In this document: positions 16,994 to 27,149 of the stretch, piece after piece
Layout: each line of letters starts with the position of its first letter
Position numbering within the stretch: position 1 is the stretch's first letter
Assembly: GCF_008933165.1 (NCBI RefSeq)
Contig: NZ_WBVQ01000002.1
Span: forward strand, 953,569-1,017,568
Source of the DNA: Phaeocystidibacter marisrubri
GTDB taxonomy: Bacteria; Bacteroidota; Bacteroidia; Flavobacteriales; Schleiferiaceae
DNA length: 64,000 nt
Direction: 5' to 3'
Position numbers and translations under genes: made by a program
Notes under the pieces: generated by a model
Databases searched by the model: none
What the model saw: the letters and a program-made list of their open reading frames with translations, nothing else
Told to the model about the DNA's origin: nothing

Positions 16994-18351
16994 TGATGAA
17001 CTATAAAAGCATCGGTCTAGCTCTTGCCTCGCTGGTTAGCGTTGCGGTTGCGGGTCAGGAGGCCACCTCAGAAAAGAGGTCGTTCTCCCGCGCAGAAGCT
17101 GAGATGTATGCACTGGAGAACAGCTACGATATGCAGCGCTATTCTCTAGAACTCGATCGTGCGAAAGCTGTAATTTTTGAGAATGTCGCTACGGGTTTGC
17201 CGCAAGTAACGGCTTCTGCCAGTTTCACGGACAACATCCAAATTCAGCAACAAGTCATCGAGTTTAACGGTCAACCTACCCTCCTTGCCTTCGGTGTCCG
17301 ATACGGTGCTATGGGTACGCTTCAGGTAGACCAGCTCATCTTTGACGGTTCATATATCGTTGCCCTCCTCGCTACAGAGGTGGTAAAGGAAACTGCGCAG
17401 AATAGTTATGAGAAATCGGCTATTGATGTGCGCGAGCAAGTGGCGCAAGCCTACCACCTCGTGCTCACCACCGAGCGTTCCCTGCAGATTATCCGCGATA
17501 ACCTCACCTTCATTCGCCAGAGTTTATTTGAAACTCGCGAACTCTTCAATACAGGTATGGTAGAAAAGCAAGACGTAGATCAATTGGATCTTCTTGTAAC
17601 CAACTTGGAATCGAATGAAGACTACCTAGAGCGCCAGGCGGAGGTAGCAAGAACCATCCTCAAATTGAGAATGGGTATTCCCGTTACAGAGTCGGTGACG
17701 CTTACGGATAACATCGAAACACTCGTGATTTCTGCGGAAGATGCGACCGAATTATTGAGTACCACATTCGATCCAACCACCCACATCGACTACCGCACAT
17801 TGGAAACCGGCATTCACGGTCAGGAGTTAACCTTGCGCAACGAGCAGGTTCAGTGGCTACCCAAATTAAATGGGTACTACTCATACAACCACGGTGTTCA
17901 AAGTTCTTCTTTTGATGGACTCACCAATTTCGACAGCCCAAACAATTTTAACTTCCCTTACCAAAGTTGGGGATTGAGTTTGCGCTGGTCGCTCTTCCAA
18001 GGTGGACGAAGAGTTGCGCGTGTTCAGGAGGCCAAAGTAGCCTTAGAGCAACTTGAAGTTCAAGAAGCGCAATTGTCGGACATGCTAAAACTCCAGTACC
18101 AAACAGCGAAAGCCGAATACGCTTTTGCGGTCAACAATTTTGTGGCCCAGCGAAAGAACATGGAGATCGCGAAGGACATTCGAGACCGCACGGCCATCAA
18201 GTTCCGTGAGGGGATTTCATCCAGCCTCGAATTCACTCAAGCTGAAAATCAATATCAAGATGCGTTGAGAAGTATGATCAACGCTGCCCAAACTGCCCTT
18301 GACAAACGAGTAGCCCTCGAAAAAGTCCTTGGCAACTTCAACCTAAACTAA
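16993..18351 (+). CDS. TolC family outer-membrane efflux channel
   Basis: A 452-residue outer-membrane factor with a signal peptide (about residues 1-21, ending VAVAGQ) and two TolC-type repeats of long helices with beta strands (ALENSYDMQRYSLELDRAK at the first, NEQVQWLPKLNGYYSYN and ALDKRVALEKVLG in the second). It forms the channel through which the RND pump downstream expels substrates. ATG codons at 16993 and 16996 are both possible; the first overlaps the tetR stop by one base. The operon order tetR-tolC-MFP-RND is complete. Confidence 0.92.
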   Translation: MMNYKSIGLALASLVSVAVAGQEATSEKRSFSRAEAEMYALENSYDMQRYSLELDRAKAVIFENVATGLPQVTASASFTDNIQIQQQVIEFNGQPTLLAFGVRYGAMGTLQVDQLIFDGSYIVALLATEVVKETAQNSYEKSAIDVREQVAQAYHLVLTTERSLQIIRDNLTFIRQSLFETRELFNTGMVEKQDVDQLDLLVTNLESNEDYLERQAEVARTILKLRMGIPVTESVTLTDNIETLVISAEDATELLSTTFDPTTHIDYRTLETGIHGQELTLRNEQVQWLPKLNGYYSYNHGVQSSSFDGLTNFDSPNNFNFPYQSWGLSLRWSLFQGGRRVARVQEAKVALEQLEVQEAQLSDMLKLQYQTAKAEYAFAVNNFVAQRKNMEIAKDIRDRTAIKFREGISSSLEFTQAENQYQDALRSMINAAQTALDKRVALEKVLGNFNLN

Positions 18352-18374
18352 ACAGTAGCAATACGACATAAGTG

Positions 18375-19514
18375 ATGAAAGCACTATACTACATTCTTCC
18401 CCTAGCTGCGATGTCTATCGTTTCGTGCCAAGAGGAAAAAGGCGATCTCCAAAAGCTTCAAGACGAAAGAGACAGCCTATCCACATTAACCAATACCATT
18501 CAACAGCGAATCTTGGAATTGGACGGTGAAATTGCTGAACTAGACAGCACCATTAAATTCACCACTGTAACGCTCTATCAAGTAGAAGCACAACCGTTTG
18601 CTCATTATTTCCAAGTATACGGTTCTGTTGAAGCGGATAGAAACGTGACACTCTTTGCCGAAACTCAAGGTATGATTGAGGAAATTCACGTTCGTGAAGG
18701 ACAGACCGTAAAGGAAGGTCAAAGATTGATCAGCATTGACGACGAAGTTATCCGCAGAAACATCGAAGAAGCGCAAACTTCATTGGAATTGGCCGATACG
18801 CTTTATCAAAAGCAGAGCAAGTTATGGGCACAAGGAATTGGATCTCAAGTTCAATACCTTGAGGCGAAGAACCGCTTCGAAAGCCTTCAAAGCCGATTGA
18901 ACGTTCTGAACGCTCAGTTGAGAATGGCCAACCTTACCGCTCCATTTAGCGGTGTAGTAGACGAAATTTTCCCTAAAGGTGGAGAGTACACCGGCCCAGG
19001 GCAACCGCTCATTCGCTTGGTAAACATGAACAGCGTTTACGTTACCGCAGACGTTCCTGAAGATTACATCAACCGCGTAGCAACGGGAAGCGAAGCCACC
19101 ATGTATTTCCGCTCTATCAATGACACCGTTGAAGCCAAGGTGATTCAAGTAGGTCAGTACATCAATCCAGATAACCGCACCTTCAAAATCAAAGTGGGTA
19201 TCAACGATGCAAACGGTACATACAAGCCAAACATGATGGCTTCTGTTCAGTTGAAAGACTACAGCACAGAAACCGCTATGGTACTTCCAAACCACATCAT
19301 TCAACAAGATCCTGAGGGACGCTCTTATGTGTATTCTTTTGAGAATCACGAAGGAACAGATGAAATTGGTACGGTGGTAAAACACTACCTCGAACTCGGA
19401 CATTCGTACAACGGTATCACAGAGATTCTAAGCGGACTTACTGGAACGGAACGCATCATTGACCGCGGAGCACGCAGTGTTCAGGCCGATGAGCACGTAC
19501 GCATGATCAAATAA
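18375..19514 (+). CDS. RND efflux periplasmic adaptor (membrane fusion protein), lipoprotein
   Basis: A 379-residue adaptor that links the inner-membrane RND pump to the TolC channel. A lipoprotein signal ends AMSIVSC (Cys at residue 18). After a coiled segment (about 22-55), the lipoyl-like half (VEADRNVTLFAETQGMIEE and REGQTVKEGQ), a helical hairpin (about 125-175), the second lipoyl half (LTAPFSGVVDEIFPKGGEY) and beta-barrel domains follow. The ATG at 18375 is preferred to the GTG at 18372. The gene lies 23 bp after tolC and 42 bp before the pump gene. Confidence 0.93.
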   Translation: MKALYYILPLAAMSIVSCQEEKGDLQKLQDERDSLSTLTNTIQQRILELDGEIAELDSTIKFTTVTLYQVEAQPFAHYFQVYGSVEADRNVTLFAETQGMIEEIHVREGQTVKEGQRLISIDDEVIRRNIEEAQTSLELADTLYQKQSKLWAQGIGSQVQYLEAKNRFESLQSRLNVLNAQLRMANLTAPFSGVVDEIFPKGGEYTGPGQPLIRLVNMNSVYVTADVPEDYINRVATGSEATMYFRSINDTVEAKVIQVGQYINPDNRTFKIKVGINDANGTYKPNMMASVQLKDYSTETAMVLPNHIIQQDPEGRSYVYSFENHEGTDEIGTVVKHYLELGHSYNGITEILSGLTGTERIIDRGARSVQADEHVRMIK

Positions 19515-19556
19515 GAAAGACGGAAACCTAATTTCCAAACGACACATCCATAGATA

Positions 19557-22500
19557 ATGGAAGATCTTCATAAAATTAACCCGGACGACATCAAGGAGTT
19601 TGGCGTGTCTACCTTCTCGGTAAACAACCGAATGACTGCCTTCGTACTCACTTTTATCATTTTCGTTTCGGGATTGATGGCCTACATCGGGATGCCTTCT
19701 GAGGCCTTTCCTGAAGTAGTGATCCCACAGGTTTATGTGGGAACTCCGTATCCTGGTAACTCACCAGTAGATATGGAGAAACTCATTACCCGTCCCATTG
19801 AAAAAGAAATCAATGGCATCACGGGGGTAGATGTAATCACCTCTACTTCTGTACAGGGCTATTCTACCATTCAGGTGGAGTTTGATTTCTCGGTGAGTAC
19901 CGAAGAAGCCCTTCGCAAGGTGAAGGACAAAGTAGACGTTGCGAAGAGTGACGCCGACTTCCCTAAAGATTTGCCAGCTGATCCGAATGTTTTCGAATTG
20001 AACTTTAGCGAATTGATGCCTATTCGCAATATCAACTTATCGGGTCCTTTCACCATTGAGCAACTCAACGAATACGCCGAATACCTCGAAGATGAAATTG
20101 AAGACCTTCCGGAAATTACCAAGGTTGAAATTCGCGGTGTAGACGACAAGGAGGTTGCCGTTCGCCTAAACATGCAAAAAATGGAAGCTCTCAACTTGAG
20201 CTTTGGCGATGTTGCGGGTGCTATTACCAATGAAAACATCACCATTTCTGGCGGTGATCTCTTGGTTGATGGATACCGCAGAAACGTCCGTGTGGTTGGT
20301 GAATTCAGCTCGGCTGAAGAAATCGGGAACATCATTGTAAAGCATGAAAACGCCGATGTAGTCTACCTCAAAAACATCGCTGAAGTTTCCTTTGGCGAGG
20401 TAGAAAAAGAGAGCTTCGCCCGTCAGCGTGGTGAGCCTGTTGTGATGCTCGATGTCATGAAGCGATCAGGTGAAAACCTCATCATTGCATCCGATAAAAT
20501 CGACGCGTTAATTGAGAAAGCCAAAGAGGAGGTATTCCCAGACGGCTTGCACATTACCATTACGGGCGATCAATCTGATCAAACCAAAACCCAGTTGAGC
20601 GATTTGGAAAACAGTATCATTCTCGGGGTACTCCTCGTAGTAGTGGTATTGATGTTCTTCTTGGGATTGAGGAACGCGCTATTTGTGGGTATTGCCATCC
20701 CACTTTCCATGTTCATGAGCTTCTTCATTTTGAACTCCATGGGCGTGACCTTGAACACCATGGTACTCTTTGCCCTTGTATTGGCGCTGGGTATGTTGGT
20801 AGACAACGGTATTGTAGTGGTAGAGAACATCTATCGAATGATGGATGAAGGCATGGATCCCGTTACCGCTGCAAAGAAAGGAGCCGGTGAGGTTGCTGTA
20901 GCCATTATCGCTTCCACCGCAACTACTTTGGCTGCCTTTGTTCCATTGGCATTCTGGCCGGGCATCATGGGTGAGTTCATGAAGTACCTCCCTATTACGC
21001 TTATCATCGTATTGGGCTCTTCCCTCTTCGTGGCATTGGTCATCAACCCTGCGCTTACTTCCAAGTTCATGAAACTGGAAGAAGAAGCCATGAAAGTGAA
21101 GAAGTGGAGAAACATCGGTATTGTTCTCACTTTAGCAGGACTCTTCATCGGGTACTTGGCCGAATCCTTCATGCCAAACATGGGACTACGCGCCATTGGA
21201 AACCTCATGATCATTACCGCACTGATCATTTTGAGCTACATGTACTTTGTGGTTCCAATGACCGTTCGTTTCCAAACAAAGTTCCTTCCTAGACTGGAAA
21301 AGCGCTATGAGCGAATGCTGAAGTATGCCTTGCGTGGTAGAAATGCCTACTTGTTCTTCTTCGGTTCAGTTGGATTGTTGATTTTCTCTTTCATGCTATT
21401 GGGAGTGAGTCAGCCTAAAGTGCTCTTCTTCCCAGAAAACCAACCGCGTCAAGCGCTTGTATACATCGAGTTGCCGATTGGAACGGATATTCTAGAGACC
21501 GACAAAATCTGTCGACAAATTGAAGATCAAGTATTCGAAATCGTAGACAACTACACCTACCCAATCTACGAGAATGGGGATACGATTGAATACAACTACA
21601 TGGTTGAATCGGTGATTGCTCAGGTAGGAGAAGGAACTTCCGACCCGAACCAAGGCCCTTCTATGGCTCAAACGCCAAACAAGGCCAAGATTACCGTAGC
21701 ATTCCGACCATTCGCTGATCGTGTAGATGAGAACCACATTCCAGTTCGAAGTTCAGACGTTCTTCAAACCATTCGTGAAGCCATTTCCGATTACCCGGGG
21801 GTGAACATTGCGGTAGACAAAGACAAAAATGGTCCAGATAGCAAGCCGCCAATCAATATCGAAATCAACGGTGAAGACTATGGTCAGCTTCTTGAAACTG
21901 CTGAAAACATGCGTCGTTTCATCAACGAAAGAGGCATTAAGGGAATTGAAGAACTTCAAATTGACGTTCAATCGGGCAAGCCAGAAATGCCGATTGAAAT
22001 TGACCGTGTAAAAGCCCGCACCTTAGGGATTAGCACTGCGCAAATTGGTGATGCACTTCGCACGGCACTTTTCGGAAAAGAGGTTTCTCGTTTCAAAGAT
22101 GGCGAAGACGACTACCCAATTAATCTGCGTTTCAGCGATAACTTCCGCTATAACATAGACGACTTGTTAAACCAACGCATCACCTTTAGAGATCCCGCTT
22201 CTGGTAGAATCAAGCAAGTGCCGATTAGTGCTGTTGCTCAGCCGCAGTTGGCATCTACTTTCTCTGCCGTTAAGCGCAAAGATCTCGATCGTGTCATCAC
22301 CATTTACTCCAACACAGAAGAAGGAGCGAATGGCAACGAAGTGGTTGCTAAAATTCAAGCGGCTCTTTCTGGATACGAAACCCCACGAGGAGTGAACTTC
22401 AAGTTTACGGGTGAACAAGAAGAGATGGCCGAGCAGATGGCCTTCTTGAGCAAAGCCCTCATGGCTGCGGTGTTCCTTATCTTCTTGATCTTGGTGGCAC

Positions 22501-23084
22501 AATTCAACAGTGCATCAACACCATTCATTATCCTTACCACTGTTGTATTGAGCTTGGTAGGTGTGCTTCTTGGGTTGATCATCTTCAACATGGAGTTTGT
22601 GATTATGATGACCATGATTGGTATCATTTCACTGGCGGGTATTGTGGTAAACAACGCCATTGTATTGATTGATTACACCAAGCAGTTGATGGACCGCAGA
22701 AGAGCCATTCTCAAATTGCGCGACAACGAATTGTTGCCAAGGGAAGAGCTTTATTTGATGATTGTTGAAGCGGGTAAAACGCGTTTGCGCCCAGTACTTC
22801 TCACCGCCATCACTACCATTCTTGGTTTGCTTCCATTGGCTACGGGGATGAACATCAACTTCATCACCTTGGTTACCCAATCTGATCCGCAAATTTACTT
22901 TGGTGGAGACAACGTAATCTTCTGGGGGCCGATGTCGTGGACCGTAATCTTCGGTCTCACCTTCGCCACCTTCCTTACTCTTATTGTAGTTCCCGTCATG
23001 TTCTACTTAATGGAGCGTGGAAAACGAAGATTCTCACGTGTAAAATCACCTGAAGATCTAGCCGATCTTCAATTGGAAGAATAA
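19557..23084 (+). CDS. RND efflux permease with extra membrane segments and altered proton-relay residues
   Basis: An 1175-residue inner-membrane RND pump, longer than AcrB (1049). TM1 lies at about 27-46, the first periplasmic loop at 50-350, TM2-6 at 352-500, the second loop at 620-960 and the last TMs at 965-1160. Two additional hydrophobic segments (about 520-537 and 545-567) lie between the usual TM6 and TM7. In TM4 the AcrB pair Asp407/Asp408 reads Asp416/Asn417 (GMLVDNGIVVVEN), and AcrB Lys940 aligns with Asn1032 (GIVVNNAIVLIDY). The protein is therefore a pump of a distinct, probably Bacteroidota-type, subfamily; drug or lipid-like substrates are likely but unknown. It is the last gene of the TetR-controlled operon. 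Confidence 0.93.
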   Translation: MEDLHKINPDDIKEFGVSTFSVNNRMTAFVLTFIIFVSGLMAYIGMPSEAFPEVVIPQVYVGTPYPGNSPVDMEKLITRPIEKEINGITGVDVITSTSVQGYSTIQVEFDFSVSTEEALRKVKDKVDVAKSDADFPKDLPADPNVFELNFSELMPIRNINLSGPFTIEQLNEYAEYLEDEIEDLPEITKVEIRGVDDKEVAVRLNMQKMEALNLSFGDVAGAITNENITISGGDLLVDGYRRNVRVVGEFSSAEEIGNIIVKHENADVVYLKNIAEVSFGEVEKESFARQRGEPVVMLDVMKRSGENLIIASDKIDALIEKAKEEVFPDGLHITITGDQSDQTKTQLSDLENSIILGVLLVVVVLMFFLGLRNALFVGIAIPLSMFMSFFILNSMGVTLNTMVLFALVLALGMLVDNGIVVVENIYRMMDEGMDPVTAAKKGAGEVAVAIIASTATTLAAFVPLAFWPGIMGEFMKYLPITLIIVLGSSLFVALVINPALTSKFMKLEEEAMKVKKWRNIGIVLTLAGLFIGYLAESFMPNMGLRAIGNLMIITALIILSYMYFVVPMTVRFQTKFLPRLEKRYERMLKYALRGRNAYLFFFGSVGLLIFSFMLLGVSQPKVLFFPENQPRQALVYIELPIGTDILETDKICRQIEDQVFEIVDNYTYPIYENGDTIEYNYMVESVIAQVGEGTSDPNQGPSMAQTPNKAKITVAFRPFADRVDENHIPVRSSDVLQTIREAISDYPGVNIAVDKDKNGPDSKPPINIEINGEDYGQLLETAENMRRFINERGIKGIEELQIDVQSGKPEMPIEIDRVKARTLGISTAQIGDALRTALFGKEVSRFKDGEDDYPINLRFSDNFRYNIDDLLNQRITFRDPASGRIKQVPISAVAQPQLASTFSAVKRKDLDRVITIYSNTEEGANGNEVVAKIQAALSGYETPRGVNFKFTGEQEEMAEQMAFLSKALMAAVFLIFLILVAQFNSASTPFIILTTVVLSLVGVLLGLIIFNMEFVIMMTMIGIISLAGIVVNNAIVLIDYTKQLMDRRRAILKLRDNELLPREELYLMIVEAGKTRLRPVLLTAITTILGLLPLATGMNINFITLVTQSDPQIYFGGDNVIFWGPMSWTVIFGLTFATFLTLIVVPVMFYLMERGKRRFSRVKSPEDLADLQLEE

Positions 23085-23091
23085 AGCAAAG

Positions 23092-23113
23092 ACCCTCTGA
23101 GAAATCAGGGGGT
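23092..23113 (+). terminator. intrinsic terminator of the efflux operon
   Basis: ACCCTCTGA pairs with TCAGGGGGT (one G-T wobble) around GAAA, followed by six T residues. Confidence 0.9.
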
Positions 23114-23214
23114 TTTTTGTTGGACTTTGGAGTCTAACTTATAGATACCGCAGACAAGTTTAATATCTACAGAACTCAAGAGCCCGGAAACGTCCTCCCT
23201 TCATGGCCTTTGTT

Positions 23215-23955
23215 TCAGTCCCTCCGAACCTCTCCATTAAACACCCGATTAAAACCCGGTCTTCGGCGTCTAGAAACTGGAAGCGTGTCGCCATTGGTAA
23301 GCACCACATGAGTGGAGCCCTTACTGGCTACCGAATCAATGTGCTTCAAATTGGCCACATAGCTGTTGTGAATCCGGTAAAATCCGTTCTCCTCTAACTC
23401 TTCCTGAAAGTGGTTCATCGCTTTTGAAACCATGATACTCTTCCCCGAGCGCAATACAAATGATGTGTATGCACCCATGGAGCGACAGTATAGAATCTGA
23501 CTCATTCTTATGGTGTACTGACGCCCAGAACCACTCAATACGAGCACCTTGTCCGAAATCGACTTCCGACTTTTCTGTTCCGTTAAATACTGTAAACACT
23601 TGTCCATGCATTGAACAAACTCCTTTGGGCTTAAGGGTTTCAGTAGATAGTCGAAGGGGCGGGTTCGGATAGCCTCAAACGCATACTCTTTATGACCAGT
23701 TACAAAGATCAACACCTCATCTGTGAAGAGATCTCCTTCGTTGAGAAGCTTGAAGACGGTACTGTCCTGCATGCGAATATCGAGAAACAACAAATCCATT
23801 TTGCGATGGGTCAGAATTTCACGAGCACGAATAAGATTCTCCGCAGTATGGAGGTGTTGAACTGTTGGAAAGTACGTCCGGAGCAATTCAACGATGTAAT
23901 TGATCCCATCCGGCTCGTCATCAACGATCAGTACATGTAGATTATCGAGATTCAT
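23215..23955 (-). CDS. LytTR family two-component response regulator
   Basis: A 246-residue regulator. The receiver domain (about residues 6-125) has the acidic pair Asp12/Asp13, phospho-acceptor Asp59 (LLFLDIR) and the conserved Lys in FDYLLKPL. The LytTR DNA-binding domain follows (about 145-240; LYCRSMGAYTSFVLRSG and FYRIHNSYVANLKHI). Its start overlaps the end of the histidine kinase gene by 14 bp, so the two form one two-component system. The target promoters are not known; the exported protein at 27150 is divergently encoded from the kinase and is a candidate. Confidence 0.95.
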   Translation of the reverse strand: MNLDNLHVLIVDDEPDGINYIVELLRTYFPTVQHLHTAENLIRAREILTHRKMDLLFLDIRMQDSTVFKLLNEGDLFTDEVLIFVTGHKEYAFEAIRTRPFDYLLKPLSPKEFVQCMDKCLQYLTEQKSRKSISDKVLVLSGSGRQYTIRMSQILYCRSMGAYTSFVLRSGKSIMVSKAMNHFQEELEENGFYRIHNSYVANLKHIDSVASKGSTHVVLTNGDTLPVSRRRRPGFNRVFNGEVRRD

Positions 23956-26818
23956 TTTTGAAGGTAAGGTGAGTATAGGTGCCTATCGCCTTTTCAGACT
24001 GTGTTAGTTCAATGCGATAGTGATAAACATCTTTATAGATTCTGATTCGGTCCTGAATCAATTGTAAGCCCATTCCCATTCCACTGCTCGACACATTCGA
24101 GAATCCCTTCCCATCATCTTCAATTACCACCTCTATGGTTTGCTCATCCACTCTGCTAAAACGGACATCAACCGTTAATGGGGCATTAGTCTTACGACCG
24201 TGTTTGATGGAGTTCTCCACAAATATCTGAACGAAGAAACAAGGTATCAAGGTTTGGGTATCTAGCTCTTCATCAAGGTGTATGTAGGTAATTAACTGAT
24301 CTTTAAAACGCAGACCTTCTAACTCCAAGTAGTTTCTCAAGTACTCCACTTCATCTTGAATTGTGTGATAGATCGTCTCCGAAATATCCAAGTTAACCTT
24401 GATCATTCGCGAGAAAGAAAGGATGTAGTGCCCTACTTGCTCATATTGCTTTTTGAAGTTCAACAACAATATGGAGTTCAAACAATTAAAAATGAAGTGT
24501 GGATTGATCTGTGCTCTAATCATTCGGAAGCTGAGATCAGACACTTCCTTCTTATGATTTAGCTCCTGAATTCTACGTGTCTGCACGCGATAATTCACGT
24601 AGTAAATCAACGAGAAAGCCAGTCCTACCCAAAAGAGCACAACCAGCCACTGGAACACAGAAGTCTCCCAAAAATGAGGTTCAACCACAAAGGCAACAAC
24701 GAGGTTTTGGTCTGAAAATGCATTCTCCAGATTGTTCTTCAGACGAACCTCCAATTGATAGCTACCTGGTGCGAGATCGTAGAAGGACAATTCAGGACGA
24801 TCGGTCTTTGTCCAATTCTCACGTATTGGCAACAAACGGAATTCATAATTGAGAAAATCAACATTCTCCCAATGGTTATTCGAAAGGAAGAAACGGATAA
24901 TAGACTCGTCTGGACGGAAGGTGTAGGATGTTGCGCGATCTAAGTACCGATCGTTAGCTTCGGCCGCCGCCAACTCAACACGGTACGTTAATGAGGGGCT
25001 TTCACCCAAAGTAAAGCGATACACTTCTCCGGCAATAGCAACGTACATACAGCCCTTCAAAACCTCTATATCCTTAATCGCTTTGTCCGGTAATCCATTG
25101 AGCTCACTGTAGTGTTGCATCCTCATATTTACCGGATTTAAACAGGTAATAGACCTTCCGTGGTTGGCGTACAATCTGCCCTCCCGAAAAATGATCTTCT
25201 CCGTACGCAAGTCCACTATTCGTTCCAACTTCACAACTTCTTCCATCCTATTAAAAGGCGTCGTAGTCAATTGATGCGTTGGAATTCTAAACAAACCCGT
25301 AATTGAAGCGATGTAGGCATAGCCCTGTTTACGATCGATATACAAGTCCTGTATAGCCCCTGTCCTATCTGAAAGACTACTCAACTTCACTCGAGTTTTG
25401 GTTCGGTGATTAAAGACGTAAAGTCCGTCTATCAGCGCCATTAAGCTTCTCGTACTATCTATGAAGTCAATGTGATAGATTCTCTCCGACAGCACTTCTT
25501 CGGCGCGATTACTATCCAAACCTTCCTCGAATCTGTAAAGACCGTTATGAAGGCAAACCCAGAGATCGCCATTGTATATCGTCTTTGATTTGAATACTCC
25601 AAAACCGACTACACTTTGGAATACATCCTCTACAAAAGCTTCAGGGGCAAATAAAGCACCGTCCACCATCAAATGCGATTGGTAGGTATATACCTCCGAC
25701 AAACTAGGTTTTAAGTATCTATACTCGCTCGTTTGAACATTCTGGAAATCATCGTGATGCGCAGTTGTCAACGTTAATCGATTCTCACTCAACCCAGCAT
25801 ATCCGATGCGATCTCCAACACGAAATAAACATTGAAAATGATGGGGTTCAAATACCGTTTGGGTCTCCATCCGATGATGTGCATTTCGAATCACCTGTAA
25901 TCCTTGCCCACGGGTACCTAAATAGTAGTGTCCTCTAAATTCATGAACGAAATTGATCAAGTACTCTTCAGCCAATAACGATCCTGGACTAAGTTTTAGG
26001 TCGTACTCTCTGAAACCACCGGAGCGATACGTAACGAAAACACCATTTTCCGACTGGCACAAATTGATCACTTCACTACCCAAGCCCACGCTCCGTCGAT
26101 TCGTTATGTGAAGATTCGAGTTGAAATTGAAGTAGATCAGTGAATCGACAACCCCAGGTTTAACAAGGGCTAAGGTCGTGTCTGACAATTGCCTTGCAGA
26201 TCTAAAAACTACGTCGTCCAATTTGATCAAAGGATATTTCTGATCCGACTGCAAATCCAAAACGAACACCGACTGACCTGGAGTACTTATAAGCAATTGC
26301 TTGCCTCCCCACAGATCGATACTGGCAATAAAGTGCTCTAGTGGCATTGGATATCCCTTGTACTCGAATACAACAGATCCATCACCACTGAGCTCTACGT
26401 AGGTTGAATCCTCCAAGAATCCATTAAAAATTGGAATGTGGTTCAGTGATCTACCAAAAGTGAATCCTCGTCCTATCAAATGGATCAAACGATCATTGAC
26501 AGAGTCAGGTGCAGAGACTCTCTCTCCGGAATTTCCAATGACCAAGTTCTTCGAAAAATAGCTCGGAAAGAGTTGATTATCCTCATTGATACTAACATCC
26601 AGCACATCCGTTCTATACTCCAAAACGCTACGCAAAGAATAACCGTCATAAACAAACAATCCCTGATCTGACCCCACTACAAGACGTCCACAGTTATCGT
26701 GCTTAATCACGTAAACATCTCCCGTTCGCAGCTCGTTCCACGAATCTTGGCACTGTGCAACTACGGTGAGTTGAAAGAATAGAAAGGCCAAGAAAAAACG
26801 TATAGTTGATTTATTCAC
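23942..26818 (-). CDS. two-component sensor: beta-propeller, Y_Y_Y domain and LytS-type histidine kinase
   Basis: A 958-residue membrane sensor. A signal peptide (about residues 1-23) is followed by a large periplasmic region of propeller-like repeats (about 25-640; GLFVYDGYSL, GLYRFEEG, GLFRIPTH), a Y_Y_Y domain (about 645-725, with YEFRLLPIRENWTKT and LAPGSYQLEVRLKN), one TM helix (about 733-757) and a His_kinase/LytS-type module with His774 (INPHFIFNCLNSI), Asn869 (FVENSIKHG) and the G box DDGKGF. Start codon is GTG: the signal peptide begins immediately after it. Related Bacteroidota sensors regulate polysaccharide or surface-protein loci; the ligand here is unknown. Confidence 0.93.
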   Translation of the reverse strand: MNKSTIRFFLAFLFFQLTVVAQCQDSWNELRTGDVYVIKHDNCGRLVVGSDQGLFVYDGYSLRSVLEYRTDVLDVSINEDNQLFPSYFSKNLVIGNSGERVSAPDSVNDRLIHLIGRGFTFGRSLNHIPIFNGFLEDSTYVELSGDGSVVFEYKGYPMPLEHFIASIDLWGGKQLLISTPGQSVFVLDLQSDQKYPLIKLDDVVFRSARQLSDTTLALVKPGVVDSLIYFNFNSNLHITNRRSVGLGSEVINLCQSENGVFVTYRSGGFREYDLKLSPGSLLAEEYLINFVHEFRGHYYLGTRGQGLQVIRNAHHRMETQTVFEPHHFQCLFRVGDRIGYAGLSENRLTLTTAHHDDFQNVQTSEYRYLKPSLSEVYTYQSHLMVDGALFAPEAFVEDVFQSVVGFGVFKSKTIYNGDLWVCLHNGLYRFEEGLDSNRAEEVLSERIYHIDFIDSTRSLMALIDGLYVFNHRTKTRVKLSSLSDRTGAIQDLYIDRKQGYAYIASITGLFRIPTHQLTTTPFNRMEEVVKLERIVDLRTEKIIFREGRLYANHGRSITCLNPVNMRMQHYSELNGLPDKAIKDIEVLKGCMYVAIAGEVYRFTLGESPSLTYRVELAAAEANDRYLDRATSYTFRPDESIIRFFLSNNHWENVDFLNYEFRLLPIRENWTKTDRPELSFYDLAPGSYQLEVRLKNNLENAFSDQNLVVAFVVEPHFWETSVFQWLVVLFWVGLAFSLIYYVNYRVQTRRIQELNHKKEVSDLSFRMIRAQINPHFIFNCLNSILLLNFKKQYEQVGHYILSFSRMIKVNLDISETIYHTIQDEVEYLRNYLELEGLRFKDQLITYIHLDEELDTQTLIPCFFVQIFVENSIKHGRKTNAPLTVDVRFSRVDEQTIEVVIEDDGKGFSNVSSSGMGMGLQLIQDRIRIYKDVYHYRIELTQSEKAIGTYTHLTFKNESR

Positions 26819-27149
26819 ATTTATACAATTGAAATCTGAACTGATCCTGATGAATTATACGATCCCTGAAGTTCAATAAAAGCAAATGGATATCAGGAAA
26901 AATACCTACCCATTATTAAAAGAAAATTACCCCCTTATCCAGAGGAATGCAATATGGCGAAGAACGATCATCACATGATAAACGACCCATTTCCATTCAA
27001 GAACAAGTGCAAAAACCACCCCATCTACAAGTTTGAACTTTCAATAACGACCAACTAGAAAGAATAACCTACCATATAGAAAGTAATTCAGTTTTTACTT
27101 CATGTGTATCGATAGATTGGAAGTACAAATTTTTAACAATATCAATGCC
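26819..27149. other. AT-rich spacer between divergent sensor kinase and T9SS protein
   Basis: 331 bp without a convincing gene. The sequence is AT-rich and should hold the promoters of both neighbours, but no clear TAnnTTTG box was found for either. An upstream in-frame start for the plus gene at 27102 exists but lacks a signal peptide at that position. Confidence 0.6.
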
